Below, in pieces: positions 6,650 through 13,732 of a DNA stretch of 30,167 nucleotides. Source of the stretch: an uncultured Christensenella sp. (GTDB lineage Bacteria > Bacillota > Clostridia > Christensenellales > Borkfalkiaceae). Numbering within the stretch: the first letter of the stretch is position 1; each line of letters begins with the position of its first letter. Where the stretch lies: the NCBI GenBank assembly GCA_910586035.1, contig CAJUHT010000012.1, positions 1-30,167 on the forward strand. Reading direction: 5' to 3'. Position numbers and translations under genes: made by a program. Under the pieces are notes generated by a model. The model did no database searches. It saw only the letters and a list, made by a program, of their open reading frames with translations, and had not been told where the DNA came from.

Positions 6650-7969
6650 ATGGCAAGCAAAAAGAAAAAATTGACAAAGGGAACGATAGCAATGCGCGGA
6701 GCGGGCGCAAAAAGATTTGGTTGGGCAGGGCTGATAATCTTTGTGCTAACGCTGGCAATATCGTTATCCGTAGTCGGATACGGAACAAACGGGTTTAAAG
6801 ATTGGGGTTTTAACCGCTTTGCCCAAAAGAGCGAGGTAAAAGCGGACGAAACAGTAAAAGCGGACAGCGAAGGAATGGTACTCGGCACAAGCGATAATAC
6901 AAACGGGGTAGCTCTTGCAAGCCGCGTGTTGTCGCAGGAAGAGTATGCGGCAAACGCTGTCGGAGCAGGGGCGGAAAACGTTTACGTGTTAAGAGCCGAA
7001 GTTATCCCTGCGGAAGCTACGTTTGACGCGGTGGAATTTAGCGGCGCCTGGAAGAATGCAAATTCTGAATGGGCAACGGGCAAGGCGTTCACCGACTATA
7101 TCGAGGTAAAACAAGACGCTACGGACAACCACAAGGCAACGGTAAGCTGTAAGAAGGAATTCAGAGAGCCAGCAATAATAACGGTAACCAGCGTCCGCAA
7201 TAATAACATAAAAACGACGGTGCAGGCAGATTACGTAGGCAAAGTGTTGTACACGTCAAATTGGGGCGGGAGCAGCGATTTAGCGGATGGGGGAAATCTT
7301 TGGGGTTATCCTACAAACATAAATAGCGGAGTTACATATATTTACAAAGGACATACGGGAACTATTGCCCCTGACTTGGAAAATTGTGTGGCGTATAGAT
7401 ACTTTCCGTTTTTCACATCGGGTTTACCAAAAAAGATATACGACAGAGCAAGCGGGCAATCGTATGAAATGCCTGCGGCGGCAAAATTCTTTCAGGAGCG
7501 CGACATAATCGTATATAACGACGTGGAGGACGCCGCGGAAAATCAGTGGTATATGCCAAGGACGTATTCAGGCACAATATCGTTTGACGGTTGCTCGATA
7601 GGCGATGAAATCACAACGCCTTCATATTTTTATATGATGTGCGAAGCGCTCGGATACAGGACGGACGCGCAGAAAACAAAATTAAAAAATGCAATAAGCA
7701 AATATTTGTTGCCCAATTCTTCCAGCGTAAACGACGTTGAAATATGGTTGGGGAGCTATGATGAAGCGAACCGCAAATTGTATAACGGTAAAATTTACGG
7801 CGATAACGCAAGTTATGAAGCAATGTTGTCAACGGATAGCCTGATAGAGATAGAATACGGTTTTGACTCAATGGACGCGTATTGCTATAACACGGACGGG
7901 CTCGAAATATCCGTAAGTGATATAATAATCAATCAAGACCCGAATGGCGACGGGATAGTATTTGGTTAA
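6650..7969 (+). CDS. Membrane-anchored protein with Ig-like (BIG) domain
   Basis: 439 aa. A Lys-rich cytoplasmic start is followed by one TM helix (about residues 25-45). The rest is outside. About residues 105-195 look like a bacterial Ig-like domain (VYVLRAEVIPAEATFDAVEF ... ATVSCKKEF ... AIITVTSVRNNNIKTTVQADYV), a fold common in adhesins and phage tail or head decoration proteins. The remaining C-terminal part is Tyr/Asn-rich and unrecognised. The juxtamembrane GYGTNGF resembles GIYTNGF in the next protein. A strong AAGGAG site precedes the ATG. Likely a structural or host-contact part of the extrusion apparatus or particle. Confidence 0.85.
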   Translation: MASKKKKLTKGTIAMRGAGAKRFGWAGLIIFVLTLAISLSVVGYGTNGFKDWGFNRFAQKSEVKADETVKADSEGMVLGTSDNTNGVALASRVLSQEEYAANAVGAGAENVYVLRAEVIPAEATFDAVEFSGAWKNANSEWATGKAFTDYIEVKQDATDNHKATVSCKKEFREPAIITVTSVRNNNIKTTVQADYVGKVLYTSNWGGSSDLADGGNLWGYPTNINSGVTYIYKGHTGTIAPDLENCVAYRYFPFFTSGLPKKIYDRASGQSYEMPAAAKFFQERDIIVYNDVEDAAENQWYMPRTYSGTISFDGCSIGDEITTPSYFYMMCEALGYRTDAQKTKLKNAISKYLLPNSSSVNDVEIWLGSYDEANRKLYNGKIYGDNASYEAMLSTDSLIEIEYGFDSMDAYCYNTDGLEISVSDIIINQDPNGDGIVFG

Positions 7970-7982
7970 GCGGAGAAGAGAT

Positions 7983-8555
7983 ATGAAAAGAATGACGGTA
8001 ATTACTAAGGCGTTTCTAATAATATCCGCCGTTATAATAATAGCCATCGGGGCGGTAATAGGCGCGGGAATATATACCAACGGGTTCGAGAGCATACGGA
8101 CAAGGTATGTAAAGGTGGACGGTGAAGCGGTAAAAAAGAACGGAAGCGTACGTTTAAAGCAAAACGATGAAAACACATTTGTGCTTGACGGTGCAGGGTT
8201 TAAAGCGGCAGATTGGGGAGAATACAGCGTAAAGATAGAAACCAATGCGGACTACGGGCTGGGTTTTGAGCTGGCGGGGAAACCATATCAATACGCGGGC
8301 ATAGAAGTAACGGAGTATTTAACGGTGCGGTTAAAAGCCGGTTATTTTACGGTATCGGGAGAAAGTAACCCAATAAGACTAATGAAAAAAATCTACGGTT
8401 CAGAAGTAAAAATAACGCAAAAAGGCGCTCCAAACGTGTCGGCGTATATTATGACGGTTACGCCAAGCAGAGGCAAAGCGGTGCGGCTCGGCTTACTTGA
8501 ATACATAGTAGAGCCCGAAGGGATAGAAATGCCCGGCGGCGTGGTGGTGGGATAA
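7983..8555 (+). CDS. Unknown N-anchored extracellular protein
   Basis: 190 aa from the ATG at 7983, chosen because GGAGAAGAG lies just upstream; an in-frame TTG at 7962 overlaps the previous gene. One TM helix (about residues 9-32) is followed by GIYTNGF and a beta-rich exported domain with a GG-rich end (MPGGVVVG). It shares the anchor layout and the TNGF motif with the preceding gene, suggesting that both act in one membrane assembly. Confidence 0.8.
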   Translation: MKRMTVITKAFLIISAVIIIAIGAVIGAGIYTNGFESIRTRYVKVDGEAVKKNGSVRLKQNDENTFVLDGAGFKAADWGEYSVKIETNADYGLGFELAGKPYQYAGIEVTEYLTVRLKAGYFTVSGESNPIRLMKKIYGSEVKITQKGAPNVSAYIMTVTPSRGKAVRLGLLEYIVEPEGIEMPGGVVVG

Positions 8556-9046
8556 TGAGCGCACCTAAAAAAGCAAACAAGCCGCGGGGAAACGCGGCGA
8601 GAAATAAAAGCTCACAGGCGGGAAAACGTTCAGAGCAAGGGGCAAAGGCGGCGCAAACAACGCCGCCCAAAGCTCCCGCAGGTGATAAGTCAACGAACGT
8701 AGTCAAACAGGGTGAGAAAAAAAGCGGGCTTTTCAAATTCCGCCGATATAAAAAAGTCGAGGGCGGCAAAAGCAAAAAGGCAAGACACCCTAAACTAATT
8801 GTTGAACAAGAAGAAAATACCGTAGGCTTTATGGGGTTGACGGAAAGCGAAAAGCGCGGACACCATAAAAATATTGAGCTGGATAAAAACCCTGAGCAAG
8901 GGAACACAAATAAAGCTTATATTAGAAAAGAAGTAAGGTATGCGGACTTGGGAGAATTTGGCGAAATTTTGCAAGATTATAATTTATCTGAAAGTGATAA
9001 GGTCAAAGTTATCAAATATTTGCAAAAATTGAAAAACAAAAAATAG
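8555..9046 (+). CDS. Basic Lys/Pro-rich protein, paralogue 1
   Basis: 163 aa, start overlapping the previous stop (TAATG). The first 70 residues are basic and low in complexity (GKRSEQGAKAAQTTPPKAPA). The C-terminal part carries LDKNPEQ, AYIRKEV and LSESDKVKV, matched by LEENPDK, AYIRNGV and LSPNDKAKV in the gene at 9265. There is no TM segment. The charge suggests nucleic-acid or coat contact in the cytoplasm, but I recognise no family. An 86-bp stretch (8621-8706) is almost identical to the paralogue. Confidence 0.8.
   Translation: MSAPKKANKPRGNAARNKSSQAGKRSEQGAKAAQTTPPKAPAGDKSTNVVKQGEKKSGLFKFRRYKKVEGGKSKKARHPKLIVEQEENTVGFMGLTESEKRGHHKNIELDKNPEQGNTNKAYIRKEVRYADLGEFGEILQDYNLSESDKVKVIKYLQKLKNKK
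8621..8706 (+). repeat. 86-bp repeat copy 1 with GC-rich hairpin
   Basis: 84 of 86 bases match 9286-9371 (offset 665). It contains a perfect hairpin GGCGGCG-CAAACAA-CGCCGCC inside the coding frame. The rest of the two genes is far more diverged. Confidence 0.9.
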
Positions 9047-9264
9047 GAACAGCCCTTCGGCGGTAGTCATTAGCTACCACAAGCCATTCCCATTACAAGT
9101 ATTGTAATCTATTAGAATAAAAAAGTCAAGAAGAAAAGGCAACAAAAAAGTAGTGGAGTGCCAAACACTTAAAAGTATCAGCCAGACCGTTGTGGTCGCC
9201 ACTACTTGTACCGAATATAAGATATTTTAGGTAAAAAGTCAAGAGGAAAAGGGGACAAATTTTT
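9047..9264 (+). other. Gene gap with hairpins, three-way-junction fold and two copies of an 18-nt motif
   Basis: Hairpin GGTAG/CTACC lies just after the stop, then ATTACAA-GTA-TTGTAAT. The motif AAAAGTCAAGARGAAAAG occurs at 9121-9138 and 9234-9251, and again at 9882-9899. Between the two copies here, 9149-9206 can fold as a closed three-way junction: AGTAGTGG with CCACTACT (8 bp), AGTG with CACT, and GACC with GGTC. The copies at 9234 and 9882 lie just before start codons and include a ribosome site; the copy at 9121 has no gene behind it. Confidence 0.65.
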
Positions 9265-9795
9265 ATGGCAAAGAATAACGGTGAGGGAAAACGTTCAGGG
9301 CAAGGGGCAAAGGCGGCGCAAACAACGCCGCCCAAAGCTCCCGCAGGTGATAAGTCAAAGAACGTAGTCAAGCCTTCGGAAGAGCAAGAGAATAAGCAAG
9401 AGCAACAAAACTTACTAATGCGTCTAATTGCGTGGTTGCGGGCGGCATTGAGTTGGAAGAAAGGCGAACGCGCAGAGTTCAGATATAACTATGACGAGGA
9501 ACATCCTGGGTATGTATTTAAGGAAGAGGACGGAAAGTTAAAGTCTTTCGGAATTACGCATAGCGATACAACTTTCGGAATTGGGAATATGCCACTTGAA
9601 GAAAATCCCGATAAATCAGATACTGATGCGGCTTACATACGAAATGGAGTAATAACAAGCAAGAAAAGACGAAACGGCGGCAGAATGAAAAATATGCAAC
9701 TGTCGCCAAATGATAAGGCAAAAGTTAAAAGCAAGAAGAGAAATTATAAAAAAATTGCAAAACAGCAGAAAGCAAAAAACAAAAAAAGCAAGTAA
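9265..9795 (+). CDS. Basic Lys-rich protein, paralogue 2
   Basis: 176 aa. The N-terminal KRSGQGAKAAQTTPPKAPAG segment is shared almost base for base with the gene at 8555. The middle (WLRAALSWKKGERAEFRYNY) differs; the C-terminus keeps the NP...AYIR and LS..DK.KV motifs and ends in a very Lys-rich tail. It is soluble and strongly basic. The start has a GAGGAAAAGGGG site about 8 nt upstream. It is probably a tandem duplicate of the preceding gene. Function unknown; DNA or coat binding is a guess from charge. Confidence 0.8.
   Translation: MAKNNGEGKRSGQGAKAAQTTPPKAPAGDKSKNVVKPSEEQENKQEQQNLLMRLIAWLRAALSWKKGERAEFRYNYDEEHPGYVFKEEDGKLKSFGITHSDTTFGIGNMPLEENPDKSDTDAAYIRNGVITSKKRRNGGRMKNMQLSPNDKAKVKSKKRNYKKIAKQQKAKNKKSK
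9286..9371 (+). repeat. 86-bp repeat copy 2 with GC-rich hairpin
   Basis: Partner of 8621-8706. The two mismatches are one silent-or-conservative change near each end; the hairpin GGCGGCG-CAAACAA-CGCCGCC is kept intact. Confidence 0.9.
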
Positions 9796-9901
9796 GCGAC
9801 GCGGAACTACCCGCAACATTGCACTTACTTGCTATCCGCAACATTGCTGTTGCTTATAATTATTATATGCAAAACTATTAAAAAAGTCAAGAGGAAAAGC
9901 G
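9788..9901 (+). other. Stem-loop gap with repeated 12-mer and third copy of the 18-nt motif
   Basis: A 10-bp stem AGCAAGTAAG (9788-9797, containing the stop codon of the gene before) pairs with CTTACTTGCT (9824-9833). CCGCAACATTGC occurs at 9811-9822 and 9836-9847. The 18-nt motif at 9882-9899 supplies the ribosome site of the next gene. There is no T-run, so this is not a normal terminator; mRNA processing or stability is more likely. Confidence 0.55.
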
Positions 9902-10102
9902 ATGAAATTTTTCACGATACTATTTATAGTGTTTTTAATAGCTTATGTAATATCAAGTTGCTTTGTGGGTTACTTGCCGTTCCTCGGCAAGCTTGCAACG
10001 GTGTTAAAGTGGCTAACGGTCGGCGCAGGCGTGCTAATGGCGGTATTTATAGGTATACACATTTATAAAGAAATTCGGGGTAAAAAAGGAGACAAAGAAT
10101 GA
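9902..10102 (+). CDS. Small two-TM protein, best candidate for major coat protein
   Basis: 66 aa. A hydrophobic leader-like segment (residues 2-25), a short linker (LPFLGKLATVLKW), a second TM helix (about 37-53) and a basic C-terminus KEIRGKKGDKE. Inovirus major coat proteins share this plan: signal peptide, short exposed part, one TM, then Lys residues that line the DNA. It sits two genes upstream of the Zot-like ATPase. No sequence family is recognised, and a processing site is not clear, so the coat role is inference. Confidence 0.75.
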   Translation: MKFFTILFIVFLIAYVISSCFVGYLPFLGKLATVLKWLTVGAGVLMAVFIGIHIYKEIRGKKGDKE

Positions 10103-10572
10103 ATTACGAGTTAAGAGGCGGCGTTGAAATCAAGGTATTAAAGACAATGCCAAAGGGCTGGAAAGAAACCAAAGGCGCAATGACAGCGCCGCGGGGAACA
10201 ATAATGGTGGATAATGGCGGAAGTTTATTCGGTAAAGGTGGAAAGCGTAGAGAAAGCGCACTTGTCATAGTAGACGAAGATTTGTTTAAAGAAAGCTTAA
10301 AAGAAAAAAGCAGTAAAAAAGCGAAAGAAAATAAGGGGGTGAATAAAACCGTGAAGCCTGCGGTAACGCCGCCCGCGAATAAACGCGCCGGCGTTCCGAA
10401 GCCGCCGAAGGTGAAAACATATACAGTGGCGGGCAGAACGTTTGCAACCAGGGCGGAAGCGCAGGCGTACAAATCATTAAGGAAGAGAAAGGCAAGCAAG
10501 CCTTGCGAGATAACGGAAAGCACGCGAAAGCCAACCCATAAAATAGTAAGCTTTACAGCTAAAAATAAATGA
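10099..10572 (+). CDS. Unknown basic protein next to the Zot-like ATPase
   Basis: 157 aa, coupled by ATGA overlaps to both neighbours. The N-terminal domain (LKTMPKGWKETKGAMTAPRG, then LFGKGGKRRESALVIVDED) looks compact. The rest is Lys/Pro-rich with a short helical motif TYTVAGRTFATRAEAQAYKS. No TM segment. The tight coupling to the ATPase gene suggests a joint role in assembly; family not recognised. Confidence 0.75.
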   Translation: MNYELRGGVEIKVLKTMPKGWKETKGAMTAPRGTIMVDNGGSLFGKGGKRRESALVIVDEDLFKESLKEKSSKKAKENKGVNKTVKPAVTPPANKRAGVPKPPKVKTYTVAGRTFATRAEAQAYKSLRKRKASKPCEITESTRKPTHKIVSFTAKNK

Positions 10573-11408
10573 TAGTAATAATCTGCGGCAAGCCAGGCGC
10601 GGGGAAAACAGCGTTAAATACGTGTTTTGCGCTATGGGAAATGCAAACGAACGGCGCAATGCGGCGAAAGCACAGTATAGAAAAAATAAAGGCGTTGACA
10701 GGGGGATACGGTGCGCTTGCTGTGCCTGAAATTCCGCCGATTTATACTAACTATGACGCACGGTTTCACATTGGATATAAAAGGTATATCGAGCCGTACA
10801 AAATCAACCCGTTTTTATTAGGGCTACCGAATAAAAACGTTCCAACGCAATACATTGCGCCTTACGGCGAGTTGCATATTACGGAAGGACAAGATTATTG
10901 GGATAGCAGAGAGAGTGCAACATTCCCGCGGTTTGTAAGCAAATGGTTTGAAACGCATCGACATTTCGGTCTTGATATTTATATCGATGTGCAACGGGCA
11001 AAGCTAATAGATTTGAATATCCGCAAGCTGGCAAATAAAATAATCGAAGTACAGCATATGGTGCTTGTGAAAGACGCTTATGGCAGATTGTTGCGAACAA
11101 TGTGGTATTGCAAGGAATTCGCGTCGTCGGCAGACTATGAAATTTACGACAACGGCGGATACGTTCCGCATACCAATGTAAGGTACATTTACGACGGTAA
11201 TATATTCGAGAATTTTAATTCGCGGTCCTGCGAGGCTGAATTTGTTCCTAAGAACGGAAAGAATTTCACATATTTAAAACAATTAAGCAGTAGTGAAATA
11301 GCGGCGTTGCCCGAAAATGAAAAAATATTTTATTCAACGGAAATGCCGAAAGGATACAGAACGAAAGCACTAATAGGAGAAAGTAATGGAAACGAGGACG
11401 GAAAATAA
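10569..11408 (+). CDS. Zot/pI-like P-loop ATPase (filamentous-phage-type extrusion ATPase)
   Basis: 279 aa. Walker A is CGKPGAGKT at residues 6-14, at the very N-terminus as in the Zot family. The characteristic HRHFGLDIYIDVQRAKLIDL (130-149), with the conserved HRH, the sensor Gln142 and Arg152 of NIRKL, follows. The Walker B site reads LHITEGQDYW: Glu106 is present but the usual preceding Asp is Thr105. Inovirus pI/Zot proteins power particle extrusion through the membrane and usually carry a TM helix after the ATPase domain; I see none here, so it would need a membrane partner such as one of the anchored proteins upstream. FtsK/HerA-like enzymes are less likely because of the HRH...Q spacing. 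Confidence 0.85.
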   Translation: MIVIICGKPGAGKTALNTCFALWEMQTNGAMRRKHSIEKIKALTGGYGALAVPEIPPIYTNYDARFHIGYKRYIEPYKINPFLLGLPNKNVPTQYIAPYGELHITEGQDYWDSRESATFPRFVSKWFETHRHFGLDIYIDVQRAKLIDLNIRKLANKIIEVQHMVLVKDAYGRLLRTMWYCKEFASSADYEIYDNGGYVPHTNVRYIYDGNIFENFNSRSCEAEFVPKNGKNFTYLKQLSSSEIAALPENEKIFYSTEMPKGYRTKALIGESNGNEDGK

Positions 11409-12312
11409 CGGAATAGACGTAGTAGTAGGAAAAAGTGCGCCGATTGAAGTAATTGAAGGGAACAAGGACAAGCTACCTAAAATAGTGTTGCCGCGTGGAG
11501 AGCGGTTATACATAGGACTACAAGAGTTGCGCAGTATGCACGAGCAATATTACGTGGCGTTGTCTGAAATGAGAGAGGGGACAGCGTTTGCGTCTGCGGA
11601 GCTTAAATCTAAAATGGAAAGTGCGATAAGTATAGCGTACGATGAAGAAATTCAAAACACAAGACTGAAAAATCAGCTTGAAGCCGAGGTTGAGCGACAA
11701 CGTCAAATATCTTTTAATACAGTATTAAAGCCGTCAACGTGGCGGAATTGGTGGTGGATATTTAAAGTGCACCGAAACGAAGCGCAAATACTGTTAGAGG
11801 AGCTTATAGGCAGGCAAGCAAGCGAATACTTACAAAATAAACAAAGAGAATTGCCTGACAGCAACAAAGAAGAAATAACGCCGTATGCAATACTTATAGC
11901 CCAATTAAGCGCATTATTGCCGAGAATGCGCAAAACAAAGCGCGAAGAGCTGGACGGCATAATAAACGAGCTTTCGGCAAGCTATGAAAGCAAATGCGCG
12001 GAAGCGAAGCAATGTGCAGAAGAATTAAAGACGGCTAAGGCAAAGTATGAAGAAGAAAAAGCGCGTGCGGACGAGCTTTCCGAAATGGTAGCGGAATTTA
12101 TAGAAGAGAGCAAAGAAGCCAAAGAGGACGAAGAGGAAACGATTGAAGATATTGTTGCGGCGGAAAACGAGGAGCAGAAAGAAGAAAAGGCAGACGAAGT
12201 CGAAGGACTTGAAAACGAAGAATTGAGCGTGATAGAGGAGCAAAGCGAACCTGCCGACGAAGAAGAGGGCGACGGTCTGTATTACGACGAGTTGCTGGAA
12301 GGTGATAAGTAA
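11386..12312 (+). CDS. Coiled-coil acidic protein coupled to the Zot-like ATPase
   Basis: 308 aa, starting inside the end of the ATPase gene with an AGGAGAAAG site. A central WRNWWWIFKV stretch could touch the membrane surface but is too short and polar for a clear TM helix. Residues about 180-250 are heptad-rich (EELKTAKAKYEEEKARADEL) and the last 60 residues are almost all Glu/Asp. It is the last gene before a structured gap. A scaffold or regulator of the ATPase is possible; family not recognised. Confidence 0.75.
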   Translation: METRTENNGIDVVVGKSAPIEVIEGNKDKLPKIVLPRGERLYIGLQELRSMHEQYYVALSEMREGTAFASAELKSKMESAISIAYDEEIQNTRLKNQLEAEVERQRQISFNTVLKPSTWRNWWWIFKVHRNEAQILLEELIGRQASEYLQNKQRELPDSNKEEITPYAILIAQLSALLPRMRKTKREELDGIINELSASYESKCAEAKQCAEELKTAKAKYEEEKARADELSEMVAEFIEESKEAKEDEEETIEDIVAAENEEQKEEKADEVEGLENEELSVIEEQSEPADEEEGDGLYYDELLEGDK

Positions 12313-12615
12313 GACAGCGGCGGCGAATTTTCATTTATCAGCTTTTGCCGCGCATTGCCGAAACGAAGATTGAAGGCGACGGGTGTGTCGGTCATATGGC
12401 GAGTGCGAGAACCGAAAGCGAAGCAGAGGTTTCGCCCGGCATTGTCCGACACCCTCGGTCGGAGACTGCGCGGCAAAGGCGTGTGGGGATATAAAATCCC
12501 CGCCGCCGCGAAGCGATAATGCGTCGGCAGTAAGGGGTGCAGCTCTGCGAAACCCCTTCCGCATAATTGAACGCGCTCCTGCGCGTTCGCGGGCATTTTT
12601 TAACGAGGTGAGAAA
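12313..12615 (+). ncRNA. Highly structured 300-nt gap: candidate noncoding RNA or DNA signal
   Basis: No credible protein. GCTTTTGCCGCGCA (12341-12354) pairs with 12467-12480 over 14 bp, nested inside GCGGCGGCG (12317-12325) with CGCCGCCGC (12501-12509). Inside lies GTGTCGG with CCGACAC and a bulged stem ending in AACC/GGTT. Further hairpins follow: GGGGAT-ATAAA-ATCCCC (12485-12501, competing with the outer stem by one base), AAGGGGT/ACCCCTT (12532-12558) and GAACGCGC-TCCT-GCGCGTTC (12569-12588), then a T-run. It separates the envelope block from the replication block, like the M13 intergenic region with its origin and packaging hairpin. RNA or DNA function is not decided by sequence alone. 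Confidence 0.55.
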
Positions 12616-12864
12616 TTGCAAGCTATAAATTTGAAACCCGTGTACGAGCGGCTGAGCAAAGATAGATTGGTGTTATTGTTAAAACACATATTGAAGGTGC
12701 AGGGTACGGAATTAAAACGGTTGAATTATCCTGCCGCGGCAAAGGAATTGGGCGTAGAACGCGCGCAAATTGCACGAGATTGCCGAGCATTAGAAAAGGC
12801 TAAGCTAATTATTATCGAGGGGGATAAACTACGCATTGCGCCCGACGTGGTGCGTTCGGAGTAA
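12616..12864 (+). CDS. Small winged-helix DNA-binding protein
   Basis: 82 aa, TTG start preceded by CGAGGTG at ideal spacing. The sequence YPAAAKELGVERAQIARDCRALEKAKLIIIEGDKLRI reads as a helix-turn-helix with recognition helix and a short wing. It opens the replication block directly after the structured gap, so it could bind the gap or regulate the block; that is inference. No alternative ATG is available upstream without entering the structured region. Confidence 0.75.
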   Translation: MQAINLKPVYERLSKDRLVLLLKHILKVQGTELKRLNYPAAAKELGVERAQIARDCRALEKAKLIIIEGDKLRIAPDVVRSE

Positions 12865-12876
12865 GAGGTAAATTAT

Positions 12877-13113
12877 ATGTACGGTTGCAGATATTGCAAA
12901 ATGGATATGAAGAAAATGGAAGAGTATTGCACTTTGACGAAAAAGGCGACTAACGGTGCGGTAATGTGTGATTTTGAATGGGAAAATTGCGCGGAGTACA
13001 AAGCGGCGCAGGAGCCTATAAGAGAGCCTAAGGCGCGCACGGTAACGCCGCGGGCTAAACTTATGCAGACAAGCCTGTTCGGTGCGGCTGGCGAAAAGCC
13101 GTTCAGAGGTTGA
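12877..13113 (+). CDS. Cys-rich small protein
   Basis: 78 aa. Cysteines in CRYC, EYC, MCDFEWENC give a possible zinc-binding knuckle in the first 48 residues. The rest is basic and ends TSLFGAAGEKPFRG. Note the tail QTSLFG, which resembles a beta-clamp-binding peptide (QxxLF), so contact with the replication clamp is possible. It lies 12 bp behind the winged-helix gene. Family not recognised. Confidence 0.7.
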   Translation: MYGCRYCKMDMKKMEEYCTLTKKATNGAVMCDFEWENCAEYKAAQEPIREPKARTVTPRAKLMQTSLFGAAGEKPFRG

Positions 13114-13117
13114 GAGT

Positions 13118-13732
13118 GTGAACGATTGGACGGGGAACGCAGATTCAATATGGAAAACGCTTGGCGCGAGTAATCACGTTTCTGCGGAGCGTGCAGGTCA
13201 AGACTACTATGCGACAGACCCAATAGCCATAGATAAGCTGATGACCGTAGAAATGCCACGTAACCGTATTTGGGAATGTGCTTGCGGCGGCGGGCACTTG
13301 TCCGAACGTTTAACGGCGCGCGGGTATTACGTGTACAGTTCGGATATAGTAGACCGAGGATATAAGCGGCTCACGCGTACGCGCGATTTTCTAACAGCGG
13401 ATACCGCGCCGTTTGCGGGCGAGTTTGATATAATTACAAACCCGCCATATAAGTACGCGAAAGAGTTTGTTTTAAAGGCATTGGAGCTTTTGCCGCACGG
13501 TTGCCGTAGCTATATGTTTTTAAAGCTCACTTTTTTAGAGGGTAAGGCGCGTTATAGCGAGTTGTTTTCCAAATATCCACCGAAAAGAATCTACGTATTT
13601 TCCGAGCGGATAATTTGTGCGAAGAACGGGGATTTTGCGGCATTAAAAGACAGTGGTGGCGGCGCGGTTGCCTATGCCTGGTTTGTTTGGGAAAAAGGCT
13701 ATAACGGTACGCCCAGGATACAGTGGATATAG
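13118..13732 (+). CDS. Adenine-type DNA methyltransferase
   Basis: 204 aa from a GTG at 13118, with AGAGG about 8 nt upstream and 4 nt after the preceding stop. Motif I is IWECACGGGHLSERL, an acidic Asp partner lies in YVYSSDIVDRGY, and the catalytic motif IV is DIITNPPYKYAKEF, the NPPY form of N6-adenine or N4-cytosine enzymes. It is short and lacks a separate target-recognition domain, as in phage orphan enzymes. It overlaps the next methyltransferase by 10 bp. No partner nuclease is near. Confidence 0.88.
   Translation: MNDWTGNADSIWKTLGASNHVSAERAGQDYYATDPIAIDKLMTVEMPRNRIWECACGGGHLSERLTARGYYVYSSDIVDRGYKRLTRTRDFLTADTAPFAGEFDIITNPPYKYAKEFVLKALELLPHGCRSYMFLKLTFLEGKARYSELFSKYPPKRIYVFSERIICAKNGDFAALKDSGGGAVAYAWFVWEKGYNGTPRIQWI

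Noticed and set aside
9126..9371. Minus-strand frame resembling another minus-strand frame at 8458-8907
   Set aside because: Both are shadows of the 86-bp repeat inside the plus-strand paralogues; the similarity comes from the repeat, not from a gene.
11386..12312. Group II intron or retron remnant near the structured gap
   Set aside because: I found no domain V-type hairpin, no reverse transcriptase motif and no reverse-transcriptase-like gene anywhere in the element.
12331..12628. Overlapping 80-100-codon reading frames on both strands in the gap after the coiled-coil gene
   Set aside because: They run through perfect long-range stems and give low-complexity Arg/Ala/Pro sequences in several frames at once, as expected from a GC-rich structured region; no ribosome sites fit.
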